Source of the DNA: Streptomyces dioscori
GTDB lineage: Bacteria; Actinomycetota; Actinomycetes; Streptomycetales; Streptomycetaceae
Direction of reading: 5' to 3'
Assembly: GCF_003024195.1 (NCBI RefSeq)
Contig: NZ_KZ679047.1
Coordinates: 62,001 to 126,000 of the forward strand
DNA length: 64,000 nucleotides
Made by a program: the position numbers and the translations under genes. Below are positions 8,866-17,422 of the stretch, in pieces. The notes beneath the pieces are model-generated. The model saw nothing but the letters and a program-made list of their open reading frames with translations. It did no database searches and was not told where the DNA came from. How positions within the stretch are numbered: the stretch's first letter is position 1; each line of letters begins with the position of its first letter.

Positions 8866-9546
8866 TCATCGTCCGCCGGTCCCCAGCTCCGTCTCCACCA
8901 GCCGGTACATGTGCCGGCGCGCGTCCTCCGTGCTCAGCGGCGGCGCCTGGCGCAGCCGCTGCAGGGCCAGGCCGTCGGAGAGGGCGGCGAAACGGACGGT
9001 GAACCCGGCCGGGTCGGCGCAGACGAACTCGCCGTCGGCTACGCCCCGTTCGACCAGCGCGCGGATCTGGCCGTGCCAGTCCTCGTACCGCTTGGCCTGA
9101 CCGCCCGCGAAGGCCTGTTCGGGGTCCTGGTCACGGTCGCCCGCGCTCCAGTAGTCGAACCACATCCGCCAGTGCCGGTCGGTGTCCTCGGTGAACAGCG
9201 CGTCGATCAGCAGCCGCAGTGCCTCGGCACCGCCGGACGCCTCCTCGGCGGCCTCGTTCAGGGCCGCGTAGTAGCGCTCGATGTTCAGCACCATGGCCTC
9301 GGAGAGGATCTCCTGGACCGAGCCGAAGTGGTAGGTGACCGTGCCCACCGACACCCCGGCCGCGGCGGCGACGTCCCGTACGCCCACGGACGCGTAGCCG
9401 CGCTCGGCGATGAGCGGCACGGCCGCCTCCACGATGAGCCGGCGGCGGACCTCGGTGGGCTGGCGCGTGCGGTCGGCCGCGGCAACCGCACGGCGGGGCG
9501 TCTTCGCGGCCTTCACGCGGACGTCCTCGGGGTGGTGCGGTGCCAT
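8866..9546 (-). CDS. TetR-family transcriptional regulator
   Basis: 226 aa. The N-terminal helix-turn-helix (IVEAAVPLIAERGYASVGVRDVAAAAGVSVGTVTYHFGS, residues about 38-80) is typical TetR_N. The C-terminal ligand-binding region contains WRMWFDYWSAGDRDQ, as in the TetR_C group of AcrR-like regulators. The ATG at 9546 overlaps the 3' end of the upstream CocE/NonD hydrolase by 34 bases, so the two are co-transcribed, and this regulator probably controls that hydrolase and perhaps the peptide importer. Confidence 0.9.
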   Translation of the reverse strand: MAPHHPEDVRVKAAKTPRRAVAAADRTRQPTEVRRRLIVEAAVPLIAERGYASVGVRDVAAAAGVSVGTVTYHFGSVQEILSEAMVLNIERYYAALNEAAEEASGGAEALRLLIDALFTEDTDRHWRMWFDYWSAGDRDQDPEQAFAGGQAKRYEDWHGQIRALVERGVADGEFVCADPAGFTVRFAALSDGLALQRLRQAPPLSTEDARRHMYRLVETELGTGGR

Positions 9547-11528
9547 GCGCGCTTGACCACTGTCTCTCCGTCCGACCGTGCTTCCATCCGGCTGTCCATG
9601 ATGAACTCCGTGGCCGTGGCCCGCAGCTCCGTACGCGTGATGATCTCAGCGTCCCAGTCGTCGCCGCGCCGCAGCCGGATCGTCCACTCGGAGACCGCCC
9701 GCGCGGACAAGGGGTCGTCGGAGCGGATCCGGTACGTCTCGCGGGCACTCTCCTCGTACCGCAGTCCGTCGGGGTAGACCCGTGAGCCGCCGTAGTTGGG
9801 GTCGACCTCCAGCGTCCACTCCCCCTCGGCCACGTCATGCGTGACCAGCCGCTCCGGCCCCGGGTCGGCGGCCCGCTCGTGCTCGACGGCCAGCGGCACG
9901 GCCTGCTCGGGCTCCTCGAAACGGATCGGCGCGCGGCCCGCGTCGGACGCGGGATCCCGTACGGGGAGGAGTACGGCGCTCTCGGCGGGCAGCACGGTCA
10001 GCTCACCGCGTTCGCCGTGCGGCCACACCCAGGGCCAGTAGGTGTCGGAGACGGCGACCCTGACGCGATGCCCCGGCGGAAAGGCGTACCCCACACCGTT
10101 CAGCTCGAACTCCACCGTCTCGTACGTCCCCGGGGTCCACTCCACGGCCCGGTCGCGCCCGTGCCTGCTGAGCAGGTTGAGGACACCGCGGGTGACGAGC
10201 GTGGACGAGCCGTCGGGGGCCACGTCACAGATCCGGGCGATGACATGGGCGCGGGGCGCGGCACTGTCGAGGCGGAGCCGGACGCGGGGTCGGCCGAGAA
10301 TCTCCACCCTCTCCACCAACGGCTCGGAGTCGAAGCACACCGAACGGCCGTCCTCCTCCCGCTGGTCGGGCGGCAGATCGCTCGCGTTGCCGAACGGGAA
10401 GAACCGGCCGGCGTCGAGACCGGTGTGCTGGGGTGAGCGCACGAGGACGGGGGTGGCTGCCCGGCTGAGGGGCCGCTCGTCCCAACTGATCGCCGGGGAC
10501 GGCCAGTTCTGCTCACCGACCCACCTGCCCGGCAGCACGTCGTACGAAGTGGACGGCGGAACCGGGTCGTTCAGCCAGGCGCGCAGCAGTGGCTCACGCA
10601 TGATGCCCGTGTCCTCGCCCTTCAGGTGCTGGTCCCACCAGCGCAGCGTCTCCTGGAGGAAGCCGATCGCGGGGCCGGGCGGCAGGCCGCGGTCCGGGTA
10701 CTGGTGCGACCAGGGTCCGACGAGTCCGCGTACACGGTCGTCGGGCAGGTGCTCCACGAGGCGCAGCACGGTGTCCCGGTACGGGTCGTTCCAGCCGCCG
10801 ACGGCGAGGACCGCCGCGCCGATCGCCGCATAGTCCTCGCAGACGCTGCCGTGCCGCCAGTAGTCGTCGCGCCGCTGGTGGGCCAGCCAGGTGTGCAGGA
10901 AGGGTTCGAGGGCTTCGAGGCGCTCGCGCCACATCGGCAGCCAGCGGTCCGCGCCCACGCTCGTGGGGTCCGGCGGGCGGGAGGCGAACGCGAGCATCGT
11001 GCCCGCCCAGGCGAGCATGTCCACGCCGAGGACTGCGCCGCCCATGTAGTGCACGTCGTTGTCGTAGCGGTCGTCCGTCGAGCAGACGGTGACGATCGCC
11101 TTCAGCGGTTCGGGGGCGAGGGCGGCGACCTGGAGGGCGTTGAAGCCGCCCCAGGAGATGCCGAACATACCGACCTTGCCGGTGCACCAGGGCTGCTGCG
11201 CCAGCCAGTTGACCACGTCCACGCCGTCCGCGAGTTCCTGGGCGTCGTACTCGTCGCCGGGGGTGCCCTCGCTGTCGCCGTGGCCGCGGATGTCGACACG
11301 GACGGAGGCGTAGCCGTGGCCCGCGTACCAGGGGTGGCGTTGGGCGTCCCTGGGGGCCGTCCAGTCGGTCTTGCGGTAGGGGAGGTATTCGAGGAGGGCG
11401 GGGACGGGGGCCGTTTCGGCGTCCGTGGGGCGCCAGATGCGGGCGTGCAGGTGGGTGTGCGTGTCGCGGGTGGGGATCCAGACGTCCTCGACGGTGACCT
11501 GCCGGTCGAAGTGCTCGCGGTAGTGCAA
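9513..11528 (-). CDS. CocE/NonD-family alpha/beta hydrolase (S15-like)
   Basis: 671 aa, the usual length for the family. The start is TTG at 11528, chosen because AAGGAG lies five bases upstream and translation from it (MHYREHFDRQVTVEDVWIP) aligns with the family N-terminus; the open frame runs further but is GC-driven. The alpha/beta domain shows LLEYLPYRK, ASVRVDIRGHGDSEGT and the nucleophile elbow GISWGGFNALQ. The C-terminal jelly-roll (PPGHRVRVAVSDTYWPWVWP) is the X-Pro dipeptidyl-peptidase C domain. Members cleave esters, amides or X-Pro peptides. The adjoining importer supports a peptide or ester substrate (inference). Confidence 0.9.
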   Translation of the reverse strand: MHYREHFDRQVTVEDVWIPTRDTHTHLHARIWRPTDAETAPVPALLEYLPYRKTDWTAPRDAQRHPWYAGHGYASVRVDIRGHGDSEGTPGDEYDAQELADGVDVVNWLAQQPWCTGKVGMFGISWGGFNALQVAALAPEPLKAIVTVCSTDDRYDNDVHYMGGAVLGVDMLAWAGTMLAFASRPPDPTSVGADRWLPMWRERLEALEPFLHTWLAHQRRDDYWRHGSVCEDYAAIGAAVLAVGGWNDPYRDTVLRLVEHLPDDRVRGLVGPWSHQYPDRGLPPGPAIGFLQETLRWWDQHLKGEDTGIMREPLLRAWLNDPVPPSTSYDVLPGRWVGEQNWPSPAISWDERPLSRAATPVLVRSPQHTGLDAGRFFPFGNASDLPPDQREEDGRSVCFDSEPLVERVEILGRPRVRLRLDSAAPRAHVIARICDVAPDGSSTLVTRGVLNLLSRHGRDRAVEWTPGTYETVEFELNGVGYAFPPGHRVRVAVSDTYWPWVWPHGERGELTVLPAESAVLLPVRDPASDAGRAPIRFEEPEQAVPLAVEHERAADPGPERLVTHDVAEGEWTLEVDPNYGGSRVYPDGLRYEESARETYRIRSDDPLSARAVSEWTIRLRRGDDWDAEIITRTELRATATEFIMDSRMEARSDGETVVKRAWHRTTPRTSA

Positions 11529-11568
11529 CGTGGCTCCTTGCGTAGGTGGGTGGGGGTGGGGGTGAGTG

Positions 11569-11750
11569 TTTTCGCCCCCGCCGCCCCTACCCGTTCCCGT
11601 CCACGACTCGGGGGCGCTGCCCCCGAACCCCCGCTCCTCAAACGCCGGAGGGGCTATCTCCCAGCCCGTCCGGCGTTTGAGGACAAAGGGAGGCGAGGGG
11701 GCGCAGCCCCCGTGCGTGGACGGGAACGGGTAGGGGCGGCGGGGCGAAAA
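11569..11750. repeat. Large composite inverted repeat (nested hairpins)
   Basis: The outer arms at 11569-11605 and 11715-11750 are reverse complements over about 36 bases (TTTTCGCCCCCGCCGCCCCT against AGGGGCGGCGGGGCGAAAA, one indel). Inside are a GGGGGCGCTGCCCCC hairpin near 11610-11625, a GGGGGCGCAGCCCCC hairpin at about 11697-11711 and a third stem TCCTCAAACGCCGGA (11635-11649) with TCCGGCGTTTGAGGA (11669-11683). It lies between the ABC ATPase stop and the CocE start. I recognise it as resembling repeats dispersed in Streptomyces genomes; it could be a terminator or RNA processing site. Confidence 0.8.
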
Positions 11751-11757
11751 GGGTCCC

Positions 11758-13701
11758 TCACCCCACCGCCCGCCACCGCCGCACACGGTGCCCCTCGGAC
11801 CGCCCTGCCTCGTCGGCCCACAGGTCACCGGCCGTCGCCGCATCCACCCACTCCACCACCGGCCCCACAACGAACCGCGCCTCCGGATCCGGCTCAAGCA
11901 CGGCCGCCATCAGCTGCCGCGTGTACGGATGCCCGGGCAAGGAGAAGACCGAGTCCGTCGGCCCCTCCTCCACCACGACCCCCCGCCACAGCACGACCAC
12001 CCGATCCGCGATGCCCCGTACGACGGCCAGGTCGTGGCTGATGAACAGGCACGCCAGCTCCCGTTCCCTCCGCAGATCGTCGAGCAGGCGCAGCACGTCG
12101 GCCTGCACGGACACGTCCAGCGCGGTCGTGATCTCGTCCGCGACGAGAACGTCCGGTTCACCCGCCAGCGCCCGCGCGATCCCGATCCGCTGCCGCTGCC
12201 CGCCGGAGAGCTGCGCGGGCAGCCGTTCGGCGAGGGCGGGGTCGAGGCGCACGTCGGAGATGAGCTGCCGGGCCCGTGTCGCGGTCTCCGCTCGCGAGTC
12301 CGTCGTGCCGAAGAACCGCAGGGGCCGCCGCACCGCGTCCCCGACGGTCCGGCGCGGGTTGAGGGAGGTGTCGGCGTTCTGGAAGACGAGCTGCACCCGC
12401 CGCCGCAACGCCGCGGGCCGCTTCCCCGCGGGCCGGCCGAGATCACCGGACCCGGAGCCAGAGCCGGGGCCGCGGCCGGAATCGGCCCCGGGGCCGGAAC
12501 CGGGGCCGGAACCGGAACCGGAGCCGGAACCGGAACCGGAGCCGGGGCCGGGGCCGCGGCCGGACCCGGACCCGGGGCCAGAACCGGACCCGGAGCCGGA
12601 CCCGGACCCGGACCCGGAGCCGGAATTGGACCCGGAGCCGGAATTGGACCCGGAGCCGTGCGTCATCGTGCCGCCGGACGGCGTCCGCAGACCCGCCAGC
12701 GCCCACGCCAGTGTGGACTTCCCACTCCCCGACTCCCCCACCAGCGCGAGGACTTCCCCCCGCCGGACGTCGAAGGAGACGCCGTCCACGGCACGACTCG
12801 ACCCGTAGTCGATCGTGACGTCCCTGGCGGCGACGGCGACGGGAGCGTCCTCGGGGATCACCGCCCGGGGCCGCACCTCCCGCTCGCCTCCCTCACCCAC
12901 CCGCGCGAGCCCCTCGTCGTCGAGGCGCGGGACACTCGCCAGCAGGCGTCTGGTGTACGGGTCCTGCGGCATCGCGAAGAGCCGGCCCGTCGGGGCCGTC
13001 TCCACGATCCGGCCGGAGCGCAGCACCACCACCTCGTCGGCCATGTGCGCGACGACGCCGAGGTCGTGGCTCACCAGGACGGCGGACAGGCCGAGTTCGT
13101 CGCGCAGTGTGCCGATCAGGTCGAGGACACCGCGCTGGGTGACGACGTCGAGTCCGGTCGTCGGTTCGTCGAGGACGAGGACCTTGGGGCGGGCGGCGAC
13201 GGCCATGGCGATGGCGACGCGCTGCTGCTGGCCGCCGGAGAGCTCGTGCGGGTAGCGGCGGGCGAGTTCGGCTGGGCGGGGCAGCCTGACCTGTTCGAGG
13301 AGGTCCACGACGGGTACGTCACCGCCGGCCTCCGCGATCTGGCGTCCGATGCGCATGGAGGGGGTCAGGGCGTGGCCCGCGTTCTGCGCGACCATGGCGA
13401 CCGTGCCGCCCCGCAGCCGCCTCAACTCCCGTGCGGGCAGGGCGAACACGTCGGCGCCGTCGACCCGTACCGAGCCGCTTGTCACCCGCGAGCCGTGCCT
13501 CAGGTGCCCGAGCAGCGTGGCCGCGACGGTCGACTTGCCGCTGCCCGACTCGCCGACCAGGGCGAGGGTCCGGCCCGGCAGCACCTCCAGGGACACCTCG
13601 CTCACCACGGGGACGTCTCGGCCGCCCGAACGGTAGGCCACGGAGAGTGAGTTCACGGACACCAGCGATGTCACCGAAGCGACGGCGGCGGCGGCGGTCA
13701 T
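11758..13701 (-). CDS. Fused double ATP-binding subunit of a peptide-type ABC importer, with Gly-Ser insertion
   Basis: 647 aa with two complete ATPase modules (DppD plus DppF in one chain). Module 1: Walker A GESGSGKST (50-58), signature LSGGQ (154-158), Walker B VLVLDEP (174-180). Module 2: Walker A GESGSGKST (322-330), Q-loop VFQNADTSLNP (439-449), signature LSGGQ (498-502), Walker B VLVADE (518-523). Between Walker A and the Q-loop of module 2, residues about 349-419 are an almost pure Gly/Ser/Pro repeat where relatives have a short beta hairpin. The start ATG at 13701 overlaps the upstream permease stop by one base (TGATG). The ATPase appears otherwise intact. Confidence 0.92.
   Translation of the reverse strand: MTAAAAVASVTSLVSVNSLSVAYRSGGRDVPVVSEVSLEVLPGRTLALVGESGSGKSTVAATLLGHLRHGSRVTSGSVRVDGADVFALPARELRRLRGGTVAMVAQNAGHALTPSMRIGRQIAEAGGDVPVVDLLEQVRLPRPAELARRYPHELSGGQQQRVAIAMAVAARPKVLVLDEPTTGLDVVTQRGVLDLIGTLRDELGLSAVLVSHDLGVVAHMADEVVVLRSGRIVETAPTGRLFAMPQDPYTRRLLASVPRLDDEGLARVGEGGEREVRPRAVIPEDAPVAVAARDVTIDYGSSRAVDGVSFDVRRGEVLALVGESGSGKSTLAWALAGLRTPSGGTMTHGSGSNSGSGSNSGSGSGSGSGSGSGSGPGSGSGRGPGPGSGSGSGSGSGSGPGSGPGADSGRGPGSGSGSGDLGRPAGKRPAALRRRVQLVFQNADTSLNPRRTVGDAVRRPLRFFGTTDSRAETATRARQLISDVRLDPALAERLPAQLSGGQRQRIGIARALAGEPDVLVADEITTALDVSVQADVLRLLDDLRRERELACLFISHDLAVVRGIADRVVVLWRGVVVEEGPTDSVFSLPGHPYTRQLMAAVLEPDPEARFVVGPVVEWVDAATAGDLWADEAGRSEGHRVRRWRAVG
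12445..12657. repeat. GC-rich hexanucleotide microsatellite inside the ABC ATPase gene
   Basis: About 210 bases of GCCGGN/CCGGAN-type hexamers (for example GGAACCGGAGCCGGAACCGG) that encode Gly-Ser, Gly-Pro and Gly-Arg dipeptides on the minus strand. The tract is a multiple of three overall, and unit changes of six bases would preserve frame. Base composition and periodicity differ sharply from both flanks. Confidence 0.9.
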
Positions 13702-14600
13702 CAGGACCCCTCCCTGATCCGGTCGACGCCCCATGCCTTGGAGAGGCCGTCGGCCGCGAGGTTGAGCCCGACCACGAGTGTGGCCAGGGCGATGATCGGT
13801 GCGAGGCTCGCCATCGGGACGACGGTGATGGCGGTGCGGTTCTCGGCCACCATCAGGCCCCAGTCGGGGGTGGGCGGGTCGGCGCCGAAGCCGAGGAAGG
13901 ACAGCGACGAGATCAGCAGGACGACCCAGGAGGCCCGCATGGCGAACTCGACGCACACCACGTCTGTGATGTTCGGCAGGATCTCGCGGCGCAGGATCGC
14001 CCAGGTGCTCTCGCCCCGGGCCCTTGCGGCGGTCACGTAGTCGGCGGGTGCGACCGCGAGGGCGGCGCCCCGGACGACGCGTACGACCTGGGGCACGTAC
14101 ACGACGGCGATGGCGAGGACGATGACGGAGGGGCCCGTGCCCAGTGCGGTGACGACGACCAGCAGGGCGAGCACCGACGGGATGGAGAGCACCGCGTCGA
14201 GCACCCGGCCCAGCACGTCGTCGAACCAGCCGCCCCGCAGCGCCGCGGCGCAGCCGACGACCGTGCCGACGAGGAGGGTGACGAGGGTCGCGGCGACGGA
14301 GACACCGATCGCGTACCGGCCGCCGTACAGGACGCGGGCCAGGACGTCACGACCGTACTGGTCCGTGCCCGCCCAGTGGCTCCCGCTGGGGCCGAGCAGC
14401 GCCTGGTCGGCGTTGTTGGCGATCGGGTCGTACGAGGTGAGGACCGGTGCGAGCAGGGCGATCAGGACGTGGACGGCGACGATCGCGAGGCCGATGGCCG
14501 CCGCCCGTGAGGAGCGCACGGTGCGCCAGGCGCGGGCCGCAGCCGAGGGTGGTGCGGCGGGGGCCGCCGGCGCGTCCGCCGGGGTGTCGAGGGTGGTCAT
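13701..14600 (-). CDS. Peptide-type ABC transporter permease (DppC/OppC type)
   Basis: 299 aa. It has an N-terminal cytoplasmic stretch, a first helix AAAIGLAIVAVHVLIALLAP, the conserved GTDQYGRDVLARVLYGGRYAI motif of the OppC N-domain and the binding-protein-dependent transport EAA region (AARARGESTWAILRREILPN). The start codon at 14600 overlaps the preceding permease stop by four bases (ATGA), indicating translational coupling. Confidence 0.93.
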   Translation of the reverse strand: MTTLDTPADAPAAPAAPPSAAARAWRTVRSSRAAAIGLAIVAVHVLIALLAPVLTSYDPIANNADQALLGPSGSHWAGTDQYGRDVLARVLYGGRYAIGVSVAATLVTLLVGTVVGCAAALRGGWFDDVLGRVLDAVLSIPSVLALLVVVTALGTGPSVIVLAIAVVYVPQVVRVVRGAALAVAPADYVTAARARGESTWAILRREILPNITDVVCVEFAMRASWVVLLISSLSFLGFGADPPTPDWGLMVAENRTAITVVPMASLAPIIALATLVVGLNLAADGLSKAWGVDRIREGS

Positions 14601-15553
14601 CGGGTCCTCCCGCGCGTACGGAGCTTGGGGTTGAGGGCCATGGCGCCGAGGTCGGCGGCCAGGTTGCAGACGACGTACACGACCGCGCTGATCAGGGCGA
14701 TGGCCTGGATGACGGGCAGGTCCCGGTTCTGGACGGAGGAGAGCATCAGCTTTCCGATTCCGGGGTAGTTGAAGACGTTCTCGACGACGGCGACTCCGCC
14801 CGCGAGCCAGGCGACGTTCAGGGCGATGACGTGCAGGGTCGGCAGCAGGGCGCTCGGCAGTGCGTGCCGGGTGACGACCCGCCAGGTCGACAGGCCCTTG
14901 AGGCGGGCCGTGGTGACGTACTCGCTCGCCATGACGTCGATGACCGAGGTGCGGGCCATCCGGACGATGTAGGCGGCCATGACGATCGCGAGGGCGAGGG
15001 CGGGCAGCCAGACGGCGGGCATGAGCCGGCCGACACTCGCCTCGGGGCCGTACAGGACGACCGCGGGGAACCAGGGGAGGGCGACCGAGAAGCACAGGAC
15101 CAGCACGGTGGCGACGACGAACTCGGGGACGCTCATCCCGATCAGGCTGACCGTGGAGATGAGGTGGTCCGGCCAGCGGTCGCGGTAGAGGCCGGCGAGG
15201 ATGCCGAGGACGATCGAGCCGGTGACGGCGAACAGGACGGTCACCAGGGCGATGAGCGCGGAGTTGCTGAGGTACATGCCGACTTCGCCGCCGACCGTCT
15301 TGCCGGAGACGAGGGAGGACCCGAAGTCGCCGTGCAGGGCGCCGCCGATCCAGTCGGCGTACCGCTCCCAGGCGGGCTGGTCGAGTGCGAGTTTCTCGCG
15401 CAGGGCGGCGACCGCGTCGGGGGTGGCGTCCTTGCCGAGGACCTGGGTGGCCACGTCGCCTGGCAGGGCCTGGACGGCGAGGAAGACGAGGACGGAGGAG
15501 AGGACGAGGGTGCCGAGGGCGGCGAGGACGCGGCGGGCGATGAACGAGAGCAT
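14597..15553 (-). CDS. Peptide-type ABC transporter permease (DppB/OppB type)
   Basis: 318 aa. The N-terminal helix FIARRVLAALGTLVLSSVLVF is typical of DppB, with VQALPGDVATQVLG and the EAA-loop segment TTARLKGLSTWRVVTRHALP. The ATG at 15553 is two bases past the upstream binding-protein stop. It pairs with the next permease to form the membrane channel. Confidence 0.93.
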   Translation of the reverse strand: MLSFIARRVLAALGTLVLSSVLVFLAVQALPGDVATQVLGKDATPDAVAALREKLALDQPAWERYADWIGGALHGDFGSSLVSGKTVGGEVGMYLSNSALIALVTVLFAVTGSIVLGILAGLYRDRWPDHLISTVSLIGMSVPEFVVATVLVLCFSVALPWFPAVVLYGPEASVGRLMPAVWLPALALAIVMAAYIVRMARTSVIDVMASEYVTTARLKGLSTWRVVTRHALPSALLPTLHVIALNVAWLAGGVAVVENVFNYPGIGKLMLSSVQNRDLPVIQAIALISAVVYVVCNLAADLGAMALNPKLRTRGRTR

Positions 15554-15555
15554 GG

Positions 15556-17139
15556 TCAGGCTCCCTTCAGGCCGATGCCGAGGTAGTCGAACTCGAAGCC
15601 GTGCTCGGCGTATCCGCGTACCTTCCGCGAGATGCCGACGAGCCGGTCGGCGAACATCGGGGTCATCGCCCCGCCCTTCTCGACGACGAAGGTCTGTGCC
15701 TCGCCGTACAGTTCGCGGCGCCGCTCGTCGTCGGTCTCCTGCCGGGCCCGGTCGAGCAGCGCGTCGAACGCCTTGTCCGACCAGGCGGTCTCGTTGTAGG
15801 AGGAACCGCCGCGGAAGACCTGCGTGAACAGCTGGTCGACGGGTCTGCCGGTGTACCAGTAGGTGGCCATGAGCGGCTTCTTCATCCAGATCTGCGTGTA
15901 GTACGAGTCCGCCGAAGCCGTCTTCACCCGTACGCGGATCCCGGCCCGCCTGGCCGAGTCCTGGTAGGCGAGCGCCATGGGCGTGAAGACCGGGTCGTAG
16001 GAGGACGTGTAGAGGTCGACCGTCAGGCCCTCGTGGCCCGCCTTCTTCAGCAGGTGGCGGGCCTGTTCCGGGTCGTGCTCCGGGTGGGCGCCGAGGTGGC
16101 CGGGGTCGCTCGGCGGTACGGGGTTGTCCCAGCCGGGCGTGCCCGCGCCCTGGAGGGCGACCTTCACCACGTGCTCGGGGTCGTAGGCCAGTTTCATCGC
16201 CTGCCGGACCCGTACGTCGGTGAAGGGCTTCTCCGTGGTGAGCATCGGCAGCACGTACCACTGGGCGTTCTCGACGCGGGCGATCGTCGCGCGGTCGGAC
16301 GCGGCGACGACGCGGGCGGTCGCGAAGTCCAGGTTGGTCTGCGAGAGGAGGTCGACCTGGCCCGCGAGGAGGGCGTTCGAGCGGGCCGACATGTCGGCGA
16401 CGGAGTAGAAGTCGATGGCGTCCAGGACCGGGCGGCCCGCCCAGTGGTCCGTCAACGCGGTGATCCGGCCGGGCCCCGCGGGTGCGAAGGACTCCAGCTT
16501 GAAGGGGCCCGTGCCGATGCCGGTGCGGCCGATACCGCGGGCGCTGCCGTCGGGGATGACGTAACAGTTGTAGTGCGTGAGCAGGCTCGGGAACTCCGCG
16601 TTGGGGGTCTTCAGCGGTACCACGAGCGTGTGGGCGTCGGGGGTTCGCAGCTTCGCCGGGTCGATGAGCGGGGCGAGGACGGCGGCCTGCGGCGACGCCG
16701 TCGCCTTGTCGAGGATGTGGCGCAGGGTGTACGCGGCGTCGGCGGAGGTGAGTGCACGGCCGTCGTGGAAGGTGACGCCCTTGCGGAGGCGGAAGGTCCA
16801 GGTGCGGGCCTTGGCGTCCGGCTCCCAGGACTCGGCGAGGTCGGGTGCGAGGTCGCCGTCCGCGCCGATGCGGACCAGCCGGTTGTAGAGGGCGCCGAGG
16901 TATTCGTACGCCGACAGGGCGCTCGCCGGGTCCAGGGTCTCGGCCTCGGAGGCGGGCGGCCTGGCGATGCGGAGGGTTCCGCCGCGGTCGGGGGTGCCCG
17001 CCTTCGCGCCTTTGGGCAGAGCGGGGGCGGCCGAGGCGCCCGTGCAGCCGGTGAGCAGCCAGGACGCACCGAGCGACGCGCTGCCCGCGGCTGCCGCGGC
17101 AAGGACGGAACGCCGTCCGGGGCGATGGATGTCGGGCAT
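15556..17139 (-). CDS. ABC transporter substrate-binding protein, family 5 (peptide/nickel/opine type)
   Basis: 527 aa. The signal begins MPDIHRPGRRSVLAAAAAGS, with a twin-arginine pair and a lipobox LLTGC, so it may be a Tat-exported lipoprotein. The SBP_bac_5 body shows LDPASALSAYEYLGALYNRLV, WTFRLRKGVTFHDGRALTSAD and PFTDVRVRQAMKLAYDPEHV. It is the first gene of a binding protein-permease-permease-ATPase operon. Family 5 proteins bind oligopeptides, metal chelates or sugars; the ligand is not determinable here. The CocE-type hydrolase at the end of the cluster hints at peptides or esters. Confidence 0.92.
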   Translation of the reverse strand: MPDIHRPGRRSVLAAAAAGSASLGASWLLTGCTGASAAPALPKGAKAGTPDRGGTLRIARPPASEAETLDPASALSAYEYLGALYNRLVRIGADGDLAPDLAESWEPDAKARTWTFRLRKGVTFHDGRALTSADAAYTLRHILDKATASPQAAVLAPLIDPAKLRTPDAHTLVVPLKTPNAEFPSLLTHYNCYVIPDGSARGIGRTGIGTGPFKLESFAPAGPGRITALTDHWAGRPVLDAIDFYSVADMSARSNALLAGQVDLLSQTNLDFATARVVAASDRATIARVENAQWYVLPMLTTEKPFTDVRVRQAMKLAYDPEHVVKVALQGAGTPGWDNPVPPSDPGHLGAHPEHDPEQARHLLKKAGHEGLTVDLYTSSYDPVFTPMALAYQDSARRAGIRVRVKTASADSYYTQIWMKKPLMATYWYTGRPVDQLFTQVFRGGSSYNETAWSDKAFDALLDRARQETDDERRRELYGEAQTFVVEKGGAMTPMFADRLVGISRKVRGYAEHGFEFDYLGIGLKGA

Positions 17140-17160
17140 GGGCCGACCGTCCCTCTCGCT

Positions 17161-17213
17161 ATGCGTTCGCTATTCGTTCAGCGGAACGATTGAGTGAAGT
17201 GCGTGAACGATAA
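17161..17213. promoter_or_regulatory. Putative operator for the peptide importer operon
   Basis: CGTTC elements repeat upstream of the binding-protein gene: CGTTCGC at 17164, the partial palindrome CGTTCAGCGGAACG at 17175-17188, and GTGAACG at about 17202. The palindrome is short and only suggestive. The rest of the 283-base divergent gap (17140-17422) shows no gene. Confidence 0.35.
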
Positions 17214-17422
17214 CCAGCCGGCCGTGGTCCGCCAACCCTCGGAACGCGGAAATTTACGTCGGAAACCGAGCCGTTACGTGGCCGACGGCGGCCGGACGCG
17301 GCCCGGGGAAACCGGCCGCGGCCAAGGACAGGTGATCGCGGGGCGGCGGGTGTAGGTGATCGAGGGATGGGGAGAAAGCGCTTGCCCCATCTGTTCACGA
17401 CTCCCTGGGAGGGACGGCCGAC

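Noticed and set aside
10626..12041. 471-residue plus-strand frame
   Set aside because: It runs across two minus-strand genes and the large inverted repeat, and is low-complexity.
12445..12657. CRISPR-like array
   Set aside because: The repeats are six-base, in frame and without spacers; there are no cas genes anywhere in the window.
11758..13956. Longer start for the fused ATPase (to 13956)
   Set aside because: The extension overlaps the permease gene in another frame; the ATG at 13701 overlaps the permease stop by one base and begins ATPase-like sequence.
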